Positions 9,094-22,565 of a stretch of 64,000 nucleotides of DNA are shown here, in pieces. Positions within the stretch are counted from its first letter, which is position 1, and each line of letters begins with the position of its first letter. The notes under the pieces are model-generated. The model made no database searches and was not told the origin of the DNA. It saw nothing but the letters and a program-made list of their open reading frames with translations. Origin of the DNA: Taenia hydatigena (Eukaryota > Platyhelminthes > Cestoda > Cyclophyllidea > Taeniidae). The position numbers and the translations under genes are program-made. The DNA lies in contig JADWOT020000008.1 of assembly GCA_036345935.2 (NCBI GenBank), positions 5,931,114 through 5,995,113 on the forward strand, given 5' to 3'.

Positions 9094-10629
9094 GACGGCT
9101 CCAAGAAGTAGAAGTAGAAGGACATTTAAGCATGGCTTTGGAGTTTATAAAATCTCGTGTAAGCAAGCAATCATCCCTTACCATGACCCTAGAGCTACCT
9201 AGGCTGATTTACTTTTAAGTGTTAGGGGAAAGTCCATTGCAATTGCTGTTGTATTTCTATTAAATCTTGCCCGGCAAACATAAAACCACCACAAAAAAAC
9301 CCTTTTTGCCATTTCCTTAAACATCTGGGTTTGAATAGGTGCATGTGCGGTTCCCGATATCACTCTCCCCCGCTGGAGTGAAGACTAACCTGTTTATTAC
9401 CTTTTTAATACGTCCTATCACAAACCATAATGTAATAGTCATTACATGTCATTCCGTCATCGGAGGGGAGGAGGGTGGGATGGGGCACTAAGGCATCCCC
9501 TCGTCAATCGATCGATTTTGACAGCATAGGCTACCGCCACTATGGCAGCACTGAGAGCGCGCTCGACGCCTCGACTGGCAGCACAAAGCGCTGCGCGGTT
9601 TTTGGCAAGACGGTGTCGAAAGCATCGCTCTCACTGGTCCACCGAGTGTGCACGCCTACCACCACACACGCACATCAACGACCTTCATATTCTACACAGG
9701 ACTAACAAAATTTATGCGTACACTTGTAGACCAGAAGGTGTGGGCTACCCCGTTTTTTTTTTTGGTGAAAAGTTCACTTCATCCATGTAAACCACTCCGT
9801 CTAGAGCGCCATTGTGTTACCACTTTTGTGTGCAAATTAAGGATCAAAGTTACTGTGAACGTTTGGAATGGGTTACTGGTGTGAAAAGCTAATCTCTATC
9901 ATACAAACTCCAAAAATGCAGTCTTTTATTTAAACTCCCCAATCTTGTGAGATGATTTTAAGGCTTGATAAAGCCATTGCCTTTCCCTTTTTGCCAAATT
10001 CATAAAATAATAATGTAGTTGCATCGCGCCTCCTTCTCTCCAAAGACTACTCGATGCCATTCACCGGAAGTTGAATGTTGGAGTCGGAATCCATCGACCT
10101 GTCATGACTAGAACTCGAACTTGACTAGATGGCAGAACTGACAGGTGTGCAAACTGTAGGCTCCCTCCGTCATGCAGATTTCTTACTGCCCCATTAAGGT
10201 CTTCCGGTTTTTTTGTTCCAAGCACTTGATGAAACCTTGTTTAACTACCGTTAAACCACTTTCTCAGCTGCTGAAGTGTTATTATTTTGTTAAATAACGT
10301 TGCAAAAAAACATTCGTTCCACATCCCACAGTTTGAAGAGACGATCTAGCCTCATTGGTTAAACCTTGTTTTGGCTTTTTCCACCTTCAAAGTCGACTGA
10401 TTTACCTAAGGGGCGGGTCTTAAGGCTTGCGAGGTTAATCCATTGCATATCAAATTTCGAGGCCTTCCATTCATCTTTCTGCCTATGGCTCTGGATGGTA
10501 TTCGTGCCTGCACAGGGTGATTAAAGGCCGCACCCAAAAGCCTGTGTGAAGCACAATTTAAACACACACGAACGCAGTGGAGTTTTTTCAGTTTACCACA
10601 CCGGTTTTTAAATAAATGCGACCCCACTC

Positions 10630-10648
10630 TGTGTGTGTGTGTGTGTGT
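10630..10648 (+). repeat. (TG)n microsatellite
   Basis: An uninterrupted TG dinucleotide run of about nine units. Confidence 0.85.
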
Positions 10649-11981
10649 TTCTATCCTCTTAAATCACAACCACATCCTCTGACAGTAGATATGGACTTGA
10701 TGATCGTATAAATAATGAACACAGCACAGGCTTGGATGCATATAAACCAGTGTTTTGATTTATACAATAAATGGGCTTGGTCTTGGTAGCACTCCGTGGG
10801 AGTTTATCTACGCCTCATTCTAGCCACAATGAATTACTAAAGAAAATCTGAATGAGAGCCTCATCCAAGTTCCTCTTCTAAGACTGGTAAACGAATTAGT
10901 GAAGTCGACTCTATTCAAAAAAAGGATGAACAAAATCTTGGCAAGTTGGCCTTCCAAAGGACTGAAATCACTGGTTAAGAACTAGGCTTTTATTTCTACT
11001 TTTGAGGTTGTTAAGACGGGTACATGAGTAAGGCGCTTAGTCACTTCTGTTAACCACATTTTTCGCCAAAGGAAGCCTGCCAACTGAGGGTCTAATGTAA
11101 CTCTGCTGCCTAACCTCTCTCTACGTGTTTACTCCGCCGGCAACACACGAGAAGCCACGTATTTGGCTTCATGTAGTGTTAAAGTAGTGGTCCTTCAAAA
11201 GAAAATTAATTTTTGTTGAATAAAGTAACGCCTAGTATCAGAAAAAACGCAATGAAACATTCAGAGTTCACCAATCGTGCTTTATACATTCTAATGGAAT
11301 AAAGATGGATGGACATACGCTTAAGGTATGGGGAACCTCAAGGTGTCCTGACTACGAACGTAATTAAGACGTGGAGGTGATCAACAAGCCTTCATCCCAC
11401 CGACTCAGCATCCCAATAACTCGCGATTTATTTTGGGCATCATCCTCACTCCTCCCTGTGGTTACCCCCTTCCGCGCCCGTCGTTCCAAAGGCAGTCGAA
11501 AGCACTTCGACAACCATCCAGACAGGAATAAGCATCATACAATGATCATCTGCTTGAGGTGAGGATAGTAGGGCACCTCATTGTTTGTGATAGATTCACC
11601 TGTCATTGTTTTTCAGTGAGCCTATGAATTTTGTTGACATTTCAACACTGTCTCTTTCTCTGCGTGGGTTGTTATTCACTTCATCTGACATGGAAAGGGA
11701 CCAGTCTCCCAGATTATGTTCATGCTTTCCTGTTTTTATAAAGAGGTTGTAAGCATATCTTGCATAAGTAGCTTTACCTCGCCATATGTAGCCTCGATGG
11801 ATTAAGGTAGAGGTGTTTTCATCTTGCAAATTCCTGGTTTATTATCCTACCAATGCTTATAAATTGAGATTGGGATAGTGCGATACGGTTAATTTGGTGT
11901 CGAGAGACTAAAAAGTTCCCTGATGTTCATACAGAACCAACAACGAAAGAAACCAGTGTTATCGTAGCCTGAAATAAATTT

Positions 11982-12003
11982 CTACAACCTACGCGGGTTG
12001 TAG
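11982..12003. repeat. Perfect inverted repeat, 8-bp arms, 6-nt loop
   Basis: CTACAACC then TACGCG then GGTTGTAG. It would form a short stable stem in DNA or RNA. No adjacent gene explains it. Confidence 0.6.
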
Positions 12004-15000
12004 ACTTTAATTGCACTAAACAACTTTAAAAAGGAGAAGAGAGGATTTGGCTTTAGTGGGATGACGTAGAGGTGGTCTAGTCACTTACGTGACCCTTTGA
12101 CCTAGGCACAAATTCAGGCAGTCTAGGATTATAGGTCTGACCCTGCAAGGCCGTAGCTACACGCACACACTCACTGATATTAACGATGGCGCCAAGTCCT
12201 GTCATTGCTAATCTTTTGATCAATCAATTGAAGCCATTTTGAGTAAAACTAAACCACTTTAAAGCCTAGTAACAGTAACAATTATGATGAGTCCAAGACC
12301 CAATACCATCGCTTGTGTGTGCCAGCGCCAAGCATCACTCCTTCGTTTGTGTACAATTTACCTTCAAATCGATGCAGATGATGGAAAGTTTTCAACAACG
12401 CTGTTGGCAAAGACATGAAGATAAACATTAATTCTGGTGACCTTGTGCAGGTCGAAAGTGATGTCACTCCAGTAGGTAGGTGGTAATTTTCGCTTAAAAC
12501 AGAATTGAAATGTGAATCAAGAGGGACAATAGCAAGCTGTTGACTGGATCCCGAAACCTATACACTATGGAATGAAGCATTTTTTGTGGATGATTGAATT
12601 CGAGTAGACTCTCAATAGAAGGTTTATTGAAGCTACGTCCGCTCCGATCTCCTATAGATGTAAAAACTTGCAAGCCGCTATTAGAGAACTACCCGTATCG
12701 TTTATGAATTAAAACCATTATAGGAGTAAGTGATGCCAAATCTGTGAATGTAATCCATGCCGACTGATGGACGGTGTTGGAGGGAGGATAAAGTGAGTCA
12801 ATATTACTTCTGCTTGCCCACTTCTCCATACATAATCCGGATTTCCTCATGACCGGGGTGACCTTCTAGTTCAAACTTTTCCTAAATTGTACCGGCTCAT
12901 CGAGTGCGCCTTAGCACAGGAAGGAATGCCTAAGAGTTTGTGTTGACACTGACACCCGTATTGTGCATGTGATACAAGGTTGAAGTGCATCAAACGCCCA
13001 CATTCTACGCTCTTGCGTACCCTGTCTTGGTACTGTCCTGTTTTCTCGAATCGGTCCCAACCACAACCGACCGTTCACCCACCAGCAAAGGCCAGGAAAG
13101 ATACGCTTGGTTCTTTGTCCCGACTTTTTTTCCATAGGATGTTATGGGAGAAGGCTGTTCATCCTCGATGAGACTTGGGCTTCGTAGTCATATTTACTTT
13201 GCGTTGAAAACTTGCTCATCAAGGTACAAGGGCAGTTGATTTGTCAGATGGAAGAAGTCATATGGACTGACCTGATCCACCAATTTCCTTTTATTTTCTA
13301 GCGCAAACGTTTAGCAAGAATTTAACCCCTTCCCTGTGCCTTGCACATAGAACTGAGGAAAAAAAGTAGTTAATTTAGGAGGAGAGAATTTCAACTCTAA
13401 TACAGGCACTTAATCACCCTTGAGATCTCCACTTCTGCACCAAATAACTAATTCGTTTGTTCTATGTTTACATTTGAAAGGTGGGAATAAACCAGACTGA
13501 CTGAGTGTTTACCTAGTATTAAAGCGCCTGATTAATCCTTCGATAAAAAGCCCCTTTTTAAAGCATGCAAGAGAGAAGATGAAAAACAAATCTTGACCTA
13601 AAAACTCCCAAAGACGATTGAATTTGAAGAGCTGCAATTGGGGCTCCGCACAGTCAAGCCTCACTTACAATCTTCCAGGACCAACAATTGAGACACAGAA
13701 CAACGGAGAAGTCTCCTTATCTAGTTTTTTTGCATCTTTACATCCTCGGTAGTGATGATCGAATTCAAGGCTACCAGAGAGTATCAATTGCATTACCACC
13801 AGATTGGGAGACAATCTCACCCTCCCTCCCATCACTCGAATTTATGTTTATTTTTCTTAGTTTGCATTGGATGTAAAGCATCAGCCCGTGGATTGTGGTG
13901 TAGGAAGGGGAAGTCCACTGTCTAAAAACAATAAGTACTTCGTCTCTTAGGGTCTGTTTGTGAGGATTTAGATAAACAGTGACGATTAGGCCTCACCGAG
14001 AATAAGCCCATCATAAGAAAGCACTTTGCTGTATTTGTTATAGAACACAAAGACTGTCATTAATCGTAAAACCTGGCATTACGAACTGCATAAACAATCA
14101 AAAAAGTGGATTTCTCAAAACAAAAACAGCTATAATAATTATAGAGCATGCAGAATGTTCGGTCTACTTACACGACTGGAGGACACACATGGCCGGGGAT
14201 GTGAAGTTGTGTACCGCATTTTCTAAGTTCACCATTCTTTCCACAGTTCAAAATATAATTTTCGTGCAAAGCATTGGGCAAATTCGGCCTTGGAGCAAAT
14301 GTTTGCAGTCTTGAAGTTGCAGACCCACCTCGGCTGACGGCAAAGCTCACTCAAAGCTGTGCGATGCGGAGTGCAGGTGGCCGGCCAGGCCCATCTCTGC
14401 TACGACATCCTCCCACACGGCATTGTGGTGCAAATTAGGATGTAATCTTGCATAAGTTATACCTTATTTTCATGCATATTCACATGCGAAACACACGTAG
14501 CCGACTACCGGGGTAGGCAGGTGAACCATCACACGAAAGCGCCGTCAAAGGAACTCAAAATCCACAAATACGTTCATATATGTACAGTGTTTCACCTTCT
14601 TGAATAAAGTTGATCCATTTTTGTGTTTACAGTGCAGCATAACTGAAGAATTAGGGGAATAGTTGTATCTAACCGCAATGCAATAGAGTAGTAAACAGAC
14701 AATTAAAGCATGGCGACAGTAAAGGCACGCTTTTATGGACTACGGAGAGCAGAGCTTTATGGAGGACTGGCAAGTCCTGCTGGTCGGAGAAGAACTTGGC
14801 ATCACACAATGTTGGCGAAGGCTACATCCATTCAATAAAACCCAACCAATCCGAGTGATGAGCGCTCGCAATGAATGCAGCCGACGTGGGGTTTTAAGAC
14901 AGACGTTTCAATTAATTTATTTCACTCTATGTCGACTATGAAATGATTCGGTGGGGCTCTCTGAGGTTGCTGACAGGTGTCTACTCAATGGTGCGTCTTT

Positions 15001-15175
15001 GAGAATTCCCAGTAAAGTTAAGTTATTCTAATCTGATGACTACCGAGTGATATGGGACAAATGGTCTCCCCAACCAGAAATCAAAGGGGTGAACGGTTGT
15101 AGTTGGGTTCTTAAAACTTACTACCGCTTGGAAAGTGCTAAATAACTGTTCTCGTTGCTATACTATTTATTGCAG

Positions 15176-15278
15176 GGCATAAAAAGTCTTGCCAAAAGGA
15201 ACGGGCATGAGAATGAAATTTTCCAAGCAGAAGCTGCCCTGGAAAAACGTAAGGCAGCTCCCTCCGATGACTCGGATG
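15176..15278 (+). CDS. Orphan exon-like segment, function unknown
   Basis: A 103-bp stretch bounded by a good acceptor (CTATTTATTGCAG) and a GTAAAG donor. It is open in one frame (34 codons plus one base), starting GIKSLAKRNGHENEIFQ and ending in an acidic KRKAAPSDDSD. Base composition is more GC-rich than the flanks. No partner exon was found, so it may be part of a gene whose other exons are too short to see, a decayed gene, or chance. Confidence 0.25.
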
Positions 15279-16172
15279 GTAAAGGGAGTTGGCCTGGAAA
15301 CTGCTCATATAGGGTGCCAAAATAACCATCTCGCCTAAATCAAGTCTCTTCTATTTTAGTCCACCGAGTCCACACTAGTTGTCACCTTGGCTACATAAAA
15401 ACAAAGAATGATGCTACTTCAGCAGTTGACATCATTTCCTCATTTAAGGATGATTATAACTGCTACGAGGTTGTGAATAGTGGCGTACCGGATAGTTGAG
15501 ATTGACGTTAAATTACCTCTCAGCTGACAACCATCAAATTGATCCATTTGACAAGACGGCGAATCTAGTGAAGTAATGCGCCTAGTCCACAGGTCTATTA
15601 GGGTCTTAACGAAAGAGCTTTTATCAAAGCGGAGGCCTTTCTGCTTTGACAAAGCATGCACTACGTCAATCATGTCACTTCACTCCTCTTCACCAGTAAT
15701 GCCGATCGCCAAGATAATGCGTGATTAATGGAGAATCAATTGTCTGTAGGATTCCACTTATAGGAATGGAACAGCTTCAGTGTTTTGGAAGCAGGAATAA
15801 TAAAGCCTAAGAGTTGAGGTTCTGATTATCCAATTGTTGTCAGGATTGGCGACAAACTTGACAGAGATCTTGTTAAATATGGACAACTTCATCTCACACA
15901 ATAATTTTAAAATAACCTTGCTTAAGGCCAAATTTTGCCCAAGAGCGCCTGCTTTAGAGGCGCACAATTCAACAGGAGTACGCTAATTAAGACTATCAAG
16001 ATTAAGGTGGACTCAATCCCACTTCATCTCTACACAAAAAAGAGAAGAGTGTGATTGTAGTCTAATGTGCATTCTAATTAATGGCACCTGATACATCATT
16101 TCGCACCAACACCTCGCGCCCTCCTTGAGACAGTTACATTATGCATTCTCACATGCCTCTACGGCAATGAAA

Positions 16173-16502
16173 TTACGCCGGTCTTGAGCAACACCCATGA
16201 GATGAACTGACTGTCTTAATGGCATGACATTCAGTGTGAGTTTCAAAAATGGCTATTATGCAGGCTGATTGTTTATGCTTAAACCAAGTCGAAGAGGCAT
16301 AGCACAGCCTACTATGAGAGGCTACTTTAACAGAAAGAAACCTGTTAACTTTATCCCAACAGCCTCTCAGAGGAAGGGTATGATAGTTGGAAATCTTATG
16401 CGCACATCTCCATGCAGAAGGGTATTTGTTTACACGCATCCGAGAAGACTGAGTTGAGACAAGTTTTATGTTGGGAGCAATCAGAGCACTTTCACAATCC
16501 AT
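16173..16502 (-). mobile_element. Possible non-LTR retrotransposon reverse-transcriptase remnant
   Basis: A 109-codon minus-strand frame with YPSAWRCAHKI...LRGCWDKVNRFLSVKV and then HSRLC...STWFKHKQSACIIAIFE. In LINE reverse transcriptases the early motifs run roughly P..W..A...P..K.G....V.NYRPISL.S...K, then ..HGFR..RSC...L..FE. Spacing and several residues fit, but key residues are lost (RPISL reads FLSVK). Read as an old broken copy; no full element around it. Similarity is by eye only. Confidence 0.3.
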
Positions 16503-19500
16503 GAGAGCTCAGCGTCTATTGTTAGAGCCACGGTAAAATACCAGACAACAGTTTCAGGGCGTAGGGATGACATATTTTGTGCATGAGGGCACAGAAGGTT
16601 ATCCACTCCCATAGGCGACCTTACAAACTAGGTGGCGAGACGCTGAGACGCGGTAAGACATCTGAACAATCAAAGCATAGTCGTACAGTGGCCATCCCCA
16701 GCTGCAGTAACATCCGGCCCCAGGGCCAGGACACCACTTTACTCCCCTGAAAAAGCGATTTACTGATCTGTGGAAACCCTACCCCATGCTAATCAAGACT
16801 ATTGCCCGTGAGATAAAATTTGCTCGCAGAAAGGGCGAATAAACTCATTCGGTTACATGTATTTACAATGCTAAAAGGTTAGCACACACAGGGAGTCTAG
16901 GGGGAGCAATGTTGATCCAATCGTGCTGACAGAATTTCGTAAGCCAAAGGTAACAAGAAAGTCGTTAAATGATGATATAAATGCACAACTTCTTCATCAA
17001 CAGTTGTAGCAACAAGAACTTCTTTTGACAACAGAACTACTTTCATTTATTTTTAAAATCGCAATTCTTTTGGATGATTGGAAGTGCAAAAGTTCCGGTA
17101 TAACTTAAAAATAAAACAATTAAGTAATATCTTTAAGTAAATATTAACCTTTATGTGTCCGATTTAAAAGAATGGTGTTGTAAAAAGGTATCAATGGAAC
17201 AAAGTGTGGCTTGTCAAGTGTTGAAGGGGAGAGAGAGTCGAGGAGTACCAAATGACCATCTGACTAAGCAAACACAGAGCTTGGTAAGTGCGCCTTATGC
17301 GTGAGGAGGAGTGATTTTTATGAATATTTTGAGCCGATGAGTCAGTACTTGGGCTGCTTCCACAACGTCCTGTCCCACTCTCTGCCTCACCCTCGGGCAG
17401 AAGTCGTCCTCTTCCTCCTCTAATCACCAAGCCAAGTGAGCCCTCAATCTACCCACGTTAAGAAGTGTGTGTAAATAGAAAGGACAAAAGGTGTTTGCCT
17501 AAACAAATCGGACTTTTTATTTCTCATTCTTGTGCTGTTGTGTCAATCAGCATTCTTCTTCACCCTATTCTCGGAGTTGGTAAACGATACACCCCGTCAA
17601 TAGTGTTAAGCAGGTAATCAAACGTAAAAGGTCCTAATTTTTTTTTCTTTTTGGCTCGAGGCAGCTAAAAAGCGGCAAAAAGTGCAAAACATTTAAAGAA
17701 TTACAAATTTTCTCATTAACCTCCTAGACGCTGCTTAATAGAAAGCTAGAAAATCACAATTCCATATACTACTCAATTAAGTAGCATGATAGATTCAATT
17801 TTGGATTTTGGAGATGTGTCCATTTTGAAATGTTACTTTGAAACAAGAATATGCTGCTGCAATATATATGGTGATGTCTAGGCAAACTCCATTTCCATAA
17901 TTTAGCCAAGATGAGTAATCCAGCGAAAACATCAACTGACACTGTTTTAGAAAAGTTTGTCTGACTTATTCGGGATTTTACTCCTCTGGAGAAAGTCATT
18001 TGTAAAAAAACTTGCGCGAAAAGTGCTTCATTGTAAGTACCATGAAGTGGTCAACATTAAGTCCAAATGTTGTTCCAGTCAAACTTTCACCAAATGATGC
18101 GCATAACCTTTTCCCACCGTTTGTTTACGTCACGGTGCTTGCTTGTAGCCCTGGGCTTCGTGAAGGAGTACACCAGCAGGTTTTTACCCACTCACTGGGC
18201 TGTAAACCATTTTTTTGTCATATTACCTACTGGAACACCTGGGACAACAGAAAAAAGCCAATTCCTCTTCATACAAGGCCACCCTGTTGGTGCTCTATTC
18301 ATCACAGAGGAGAGGAAGGGCTCAGCCATTCAACTTGTTTCTTCTCCACTTTTCTGATTGGAATTTCAGAAGTGCCTACTAACGCTGGTCTGGTAGGCGA
18401 GTGCTTCTAAGGCTCTAAGATCAAACGGTTAATTTGGAGCCAAAATGGTGCTAGGTCTGTTGACAAGTGACGAATGAACATACTACTTTCAACCCATGAT
18501 GTAAGCCTAAAAATCGCATAATACGCGAGCTTTATGACTATGTGTAAGCTTTAAGAGGCTCCCAAAATTTATACTTTTGCCTTAATGCATACCACTTTTT
18601 TTCAAGCAAAAGACAACCCTCGACACAATACAGAAGTGGACCGTTGCTGAATCCGCATGTTACCATTTCTAAACCAGATTGACTAAACGGTGCTTATTCA
18701 CAATCCAGACACCAAAAACTAGGGAAATGACATTTTACTAGGTTTTGGAAATAGGGTTATGGTTATTAATTAGCTAAAAAAGCTCCAAAAGTTTTGCTAC
18801 TGCAGGCCGAGTGATTCACCGGCCGGAACGCTAAATTTTGGGACACTCTGTGCAAAAACGCATTCCACGGACGGTCGACGGAAATGCTGGAAAAGTTATC
18901 GTAAGTGGGTCAAAAGAGAGCATCGTTTCTTGCGATTGCGAATGGGGATAAAAGATTGGCAGCCTAATAAACTTACACTTAAGTGTTTTTTGGTTTCTCT
19001 CCAGGGGAATGTGCCTGGAGGGGGATGTCAATGATCAGGGAACCTGAGGCAGCTAGAAAGTACACAAATAGTCTACACATTTGGCTTCGGTAACTTCCGC
19101 GTCACTAAGATACGCTTCAAATGAAACAACCCATTTGCTTAAAGCGATTACAACACACGATTTACACGCTAGTCAGGAAGAAATCCCCAATTGGAGCGTT
19201 GTTTAAACTTAACACCTATTCCCGTGCATGGTGCTATTTATGGGTCTGATAATATTACCTAGATTGCTTACTGCCCGTCAAAAATGTCGTGAATTTAAAT
19301 GTTAACTTCAGCCCCTTTTTTGGGGGAACAAAAACGGAACACGGTAGAGCCCATTTATGAGAGGTTGCTCCAGGGACTAAACGTAGGCAAATCGTGACTC
19401 CTTACTTTGTAGCATTAAATTGAAATTCTCAAGTAATATAAACGTAAAAACAGTTGAGAAGCGCTAGAAATCTTACAAGGAAGGCATCTGTGCCACTATC

Positions 19501-22241
19501 TAAGTGGGATGTGCTGAGACGAGAAGGCACAATTTCATGCTCCCTCATTTCCACCATCGAAAGACCCTTTAAACGGTGTATCCTATGTGTAATAAGCGTA
19601 AAACTGATAGATGGGTTCCAATTGAGTGAGGACAACTGCGCAGAAAGGATGGATGAGTGAGTGAGTGAGTGAATGGCTTGAGCAAGCATAAGAAGGCGCT
19701 GTGTAACCTTTGTAATGGCTGAAAGCAAGCCAAACGCTGGCTGTGGAGGCAGCACACGTACGCGCACGTTTCATCTGCGCGTGGAGAGATGATTAATGAC
19801 TTGAACGGAGCGGTAGCTTATCACAGTTTTCGAAAAGGTTATTGTTGCCTTGCATGAGAGACTCCGCAGGACTTCAGACAAAATAGCACACTGCATGATG
19901 TTCGCGGTTAATTGCCTGTTTACTAAGTACACCTGCATAATGTGTGCTGCTGGCAAATTCAGCTCACACAAATCAGCATCCCAAAATGATGAACTGGAAA
20001 ACTTTCTCATTTCATTGGAATTGATGACCTCGGGCTAAGAAAGGTGAATAGCATCAAATTAAAACATCTATTAAAGTTTGTTGCACGGTGTTGGCTAATA
20101 GTATGGTGTAAAATATTATTTACTGCTTCTAAGTCTATTAAAAACACTGCTATTCTCCAACATTCGTTTTATTTACCTAGTGCATATTCCGCGAAACTCA
20201 AATCGCCCTTGCTATTAAAGGGTAGTTCGTAATGGCAGAAGAAAGAAAGCTAAAACTTATTTTTTATCAGATTCTTTGTCTGTCAGTGTGTAATCCCATA
20301 AAATACGGAATAAAATCAGAATAAGCTTCTTCCGTTTCATTTGCTCTAACCTCCTACATAATCTAGAATTTCTAAATCGATTTGGTAGTCGGAGGTGCGT
20401 AGTCCTTTTCCTCACAAATAATGGGGTAGTGTACGCATTAAGTATTCTTTTACAGGCACCATTATCAACGCAAATGGAGCCAAGCGGCCAGACAAAGGAG
20501 GCAGTCGGCAAATATGAGAATTACGGGACATTAGGTAGGGCTGAATGATGATGCAGGGGGCCGAATTTACTTATCTTTCTGGCCACTTTATTCTCATTGA
20601 AAAGGCGCCTTAACTCGGAACTTAGGTTTCTGGGCTCAAGATCTACTCAAAGCATTACGCGAATGGATAGCAGCCATAGCGAGAGAAACTTGCGCTTGAT
20701 TGGTTCGCGCGGTAGCTACAAGCCGCTTCAAAATAAAGCAGGGCAGCTGTAAATTAAATTAGCTCTACCCCGTGTGAGTCACGCGATTCTTCTAGACCTT
20801 TTTTCTCCGTTATCGGAGGTTTTGCTGGGGCATTTATCTGAGATTCTTACCCTTTCTGACAATTCCGCCCAACTCTTCCAGAGGACAGTTAGTGAGTCAT
20901 CCAGCTGTCCGATGCGGACAACCACTTTGGCCGAGTGTGCAATTGTGGACGACGAATAGAAGGCTATTCTGTGTATGAAGGTTCCAGTGATTTATTTCCT
21001 TCCAGACCCGAGTGTGCTCCTGAACATGTTACCTATTTATTTAATCCGGAAATACCATAGGTGAAACATGCTACTTAACATCAAAAAGTAGTTGTAGTAT
21101 GAAAGAAAGTGTATATCTGAAAGGTAGGCCGCAGATGGGCACATTTTGGTACAAATGTCGAATGGGTGCATCACATTTTTCCCGACAAGTTTTCCGCGGA
21201 GTTGTTTTCTTCACGTGCCATCCCGATTATAAGAAAATCGGCCAAAACCAAAATTTAGGCCAAATTAGTCGGCAACAAACGATTCGACCTGACCGAAAAG
21301 AGTAAACATTTTAAAAATCAAACGAGGTTCTTAATGTATTTGGTGTAATTAACTCAGTTGCCTTTCGCACGCATTTTATTCCTGTCATCCAAATTTTAAA
21401 AGCTTCGCTCGAAAAATGAAATTTAAGCCAAATTGGTGAGTTGCGAGTGGGTCGAATTGATACCTCAGTTCCCAGCTTCACTGTGATTTTTGCACTTGGT
21501 TAGATGCGCAAATTTAGCTCTACGTAAATGAGCAAAATTTTCACAATTATTGAGGCAAAGGTCTCTATTGATGCATTTTTGATGTCTTCTCCATGCTATT
21601 CTACGCCCTTCTATATTTGCGTCGACTCATTCTGGCAACTAAAAGTCTGAATAGACTGGTAACTCGCGTCAACCACGCATTGTTTCATTCTCAATTCACT
21701 ACCGCTCCTTTGATCAAGCACACATGCAAAGGGATTGTGATGATACGGCGCCAGCAAAGCGCTCCTAAGGCAAAAGTGAATTCGGAGTAAAATGTTTCGC
21801 CTATCCCTGAGAATAACTCTTTAACGCAAATATCTCTTCGAAAAAAGTATCCCAAGTTCCATTAGCTTATTTTTAGGCCAGGTAAGGACCAAATAAATGG
21901 CAATTTTTCAGTTTACCTGCACACATATACAGTTCCTCAATCACTGATACAACGATGCCTTTCGCAGAAGCAGCTTTTGCCCTTTTATGGCGATATAAAC
22001 GCACAGAAAAGGTCAATTTTACTGTATCTTGAAGCTTTGATTCTTAAACTCCTTATACATTACCGGTGAGAAGAGCGAAATCGGATTGTTCATAACACCA
22101 TTGAATCAGCCAGTGAGGTGCCAGTCATAGTTTCCACAACAGTGAATTGATGGGAAATGAGTTCACATTTAAAATTTACATTTTTATTTTTAGTCTTCAC
22201 CTCCCTAGCATCAAACACCAATGCCAATCCAAATCTTCTTA
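16503..22241. other. Gene-poor region
   Basis: No gene recognised. It includes a 132-codon plus-strand frame at 18012-18410 without family features, a (TGAG)n run at 19653-19674, and a 61-codon frame at 20774-20959 ending ECAIVDDE-stop in a slightly GC-richer stretch, for which no splice partners were found. Confidence 0.3.
19653..19674 (+). repeat. (TGAG)n short tandem repeat
   Basis: About five TGAG units within GGATGAGTGAGTGAGTGAGT, bounded by unique sequence. Confidence 0.75.
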
Positions 22242-22565
22242 TCAGAGCTTAGAGTCACATTGCGCTCTTCTCAGTGTGTGTTGATCGGTTTGCAGCAACC
22301 CACGCATGCCAAGCAAATAGACTGACCTCAAGGCAGCGAAAGAGGTGGGAGGTGATGGCTTCAGTCTAACAATTATTACACTTTGCACATTGAGATGACT
22401 AGTTGATTGCAAACGTGAACAATAAAGCATCTGAACGTTGACAATCGATTTGTTGCTGTGACAATAAAGGGCCGCTTGGGGTCTCCGCCATGTACACCCA
22501 CTGGGCGACTCCCAAGTCCTTCCTTCGTCTCCTTTGGTCTTCAGGGAAGTTGCAGCAAGCTTCAC
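22242..22565 (-). mobile_element. Possible RTE/LINE endonuclease (EEP) domain remnant
   Basis: A 107-codon minus-strand frame containing TWESPSGCTW about 20 residues in, then IVNVQMLYCSRLQSTSHLNV and VIIVRLKP. LINE endonucleases carry TW.SPDG.TRNQIDYI, then SSV.DVR..RGAD..SDH.LV...+.LK. The TW-SP-G-T core, the S-H in place of SDH and the VRLKP end line up in order and spacing, but NQIDYI is lost. An old, inactive fragment is the best reading. Recognition is by eye. Confidence 0.35.

Larger units (their letters stand above)
9094..15175. other. Gene-poor region
   Basis: About 6 kb without a recognisable gene. It includes a (TG)n run at 10630-10648, a perfect inverted repeat at 11982-12003, a poly-T run near 9751, and a locally GC-rich stretch at about 9530-9670 with a frame starting MAALRARSTPRLAAQSAARF that is basic like a targeting peptide but leads nowhere. 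Short open frames are not supported by splice context. Confidence 0.3.
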
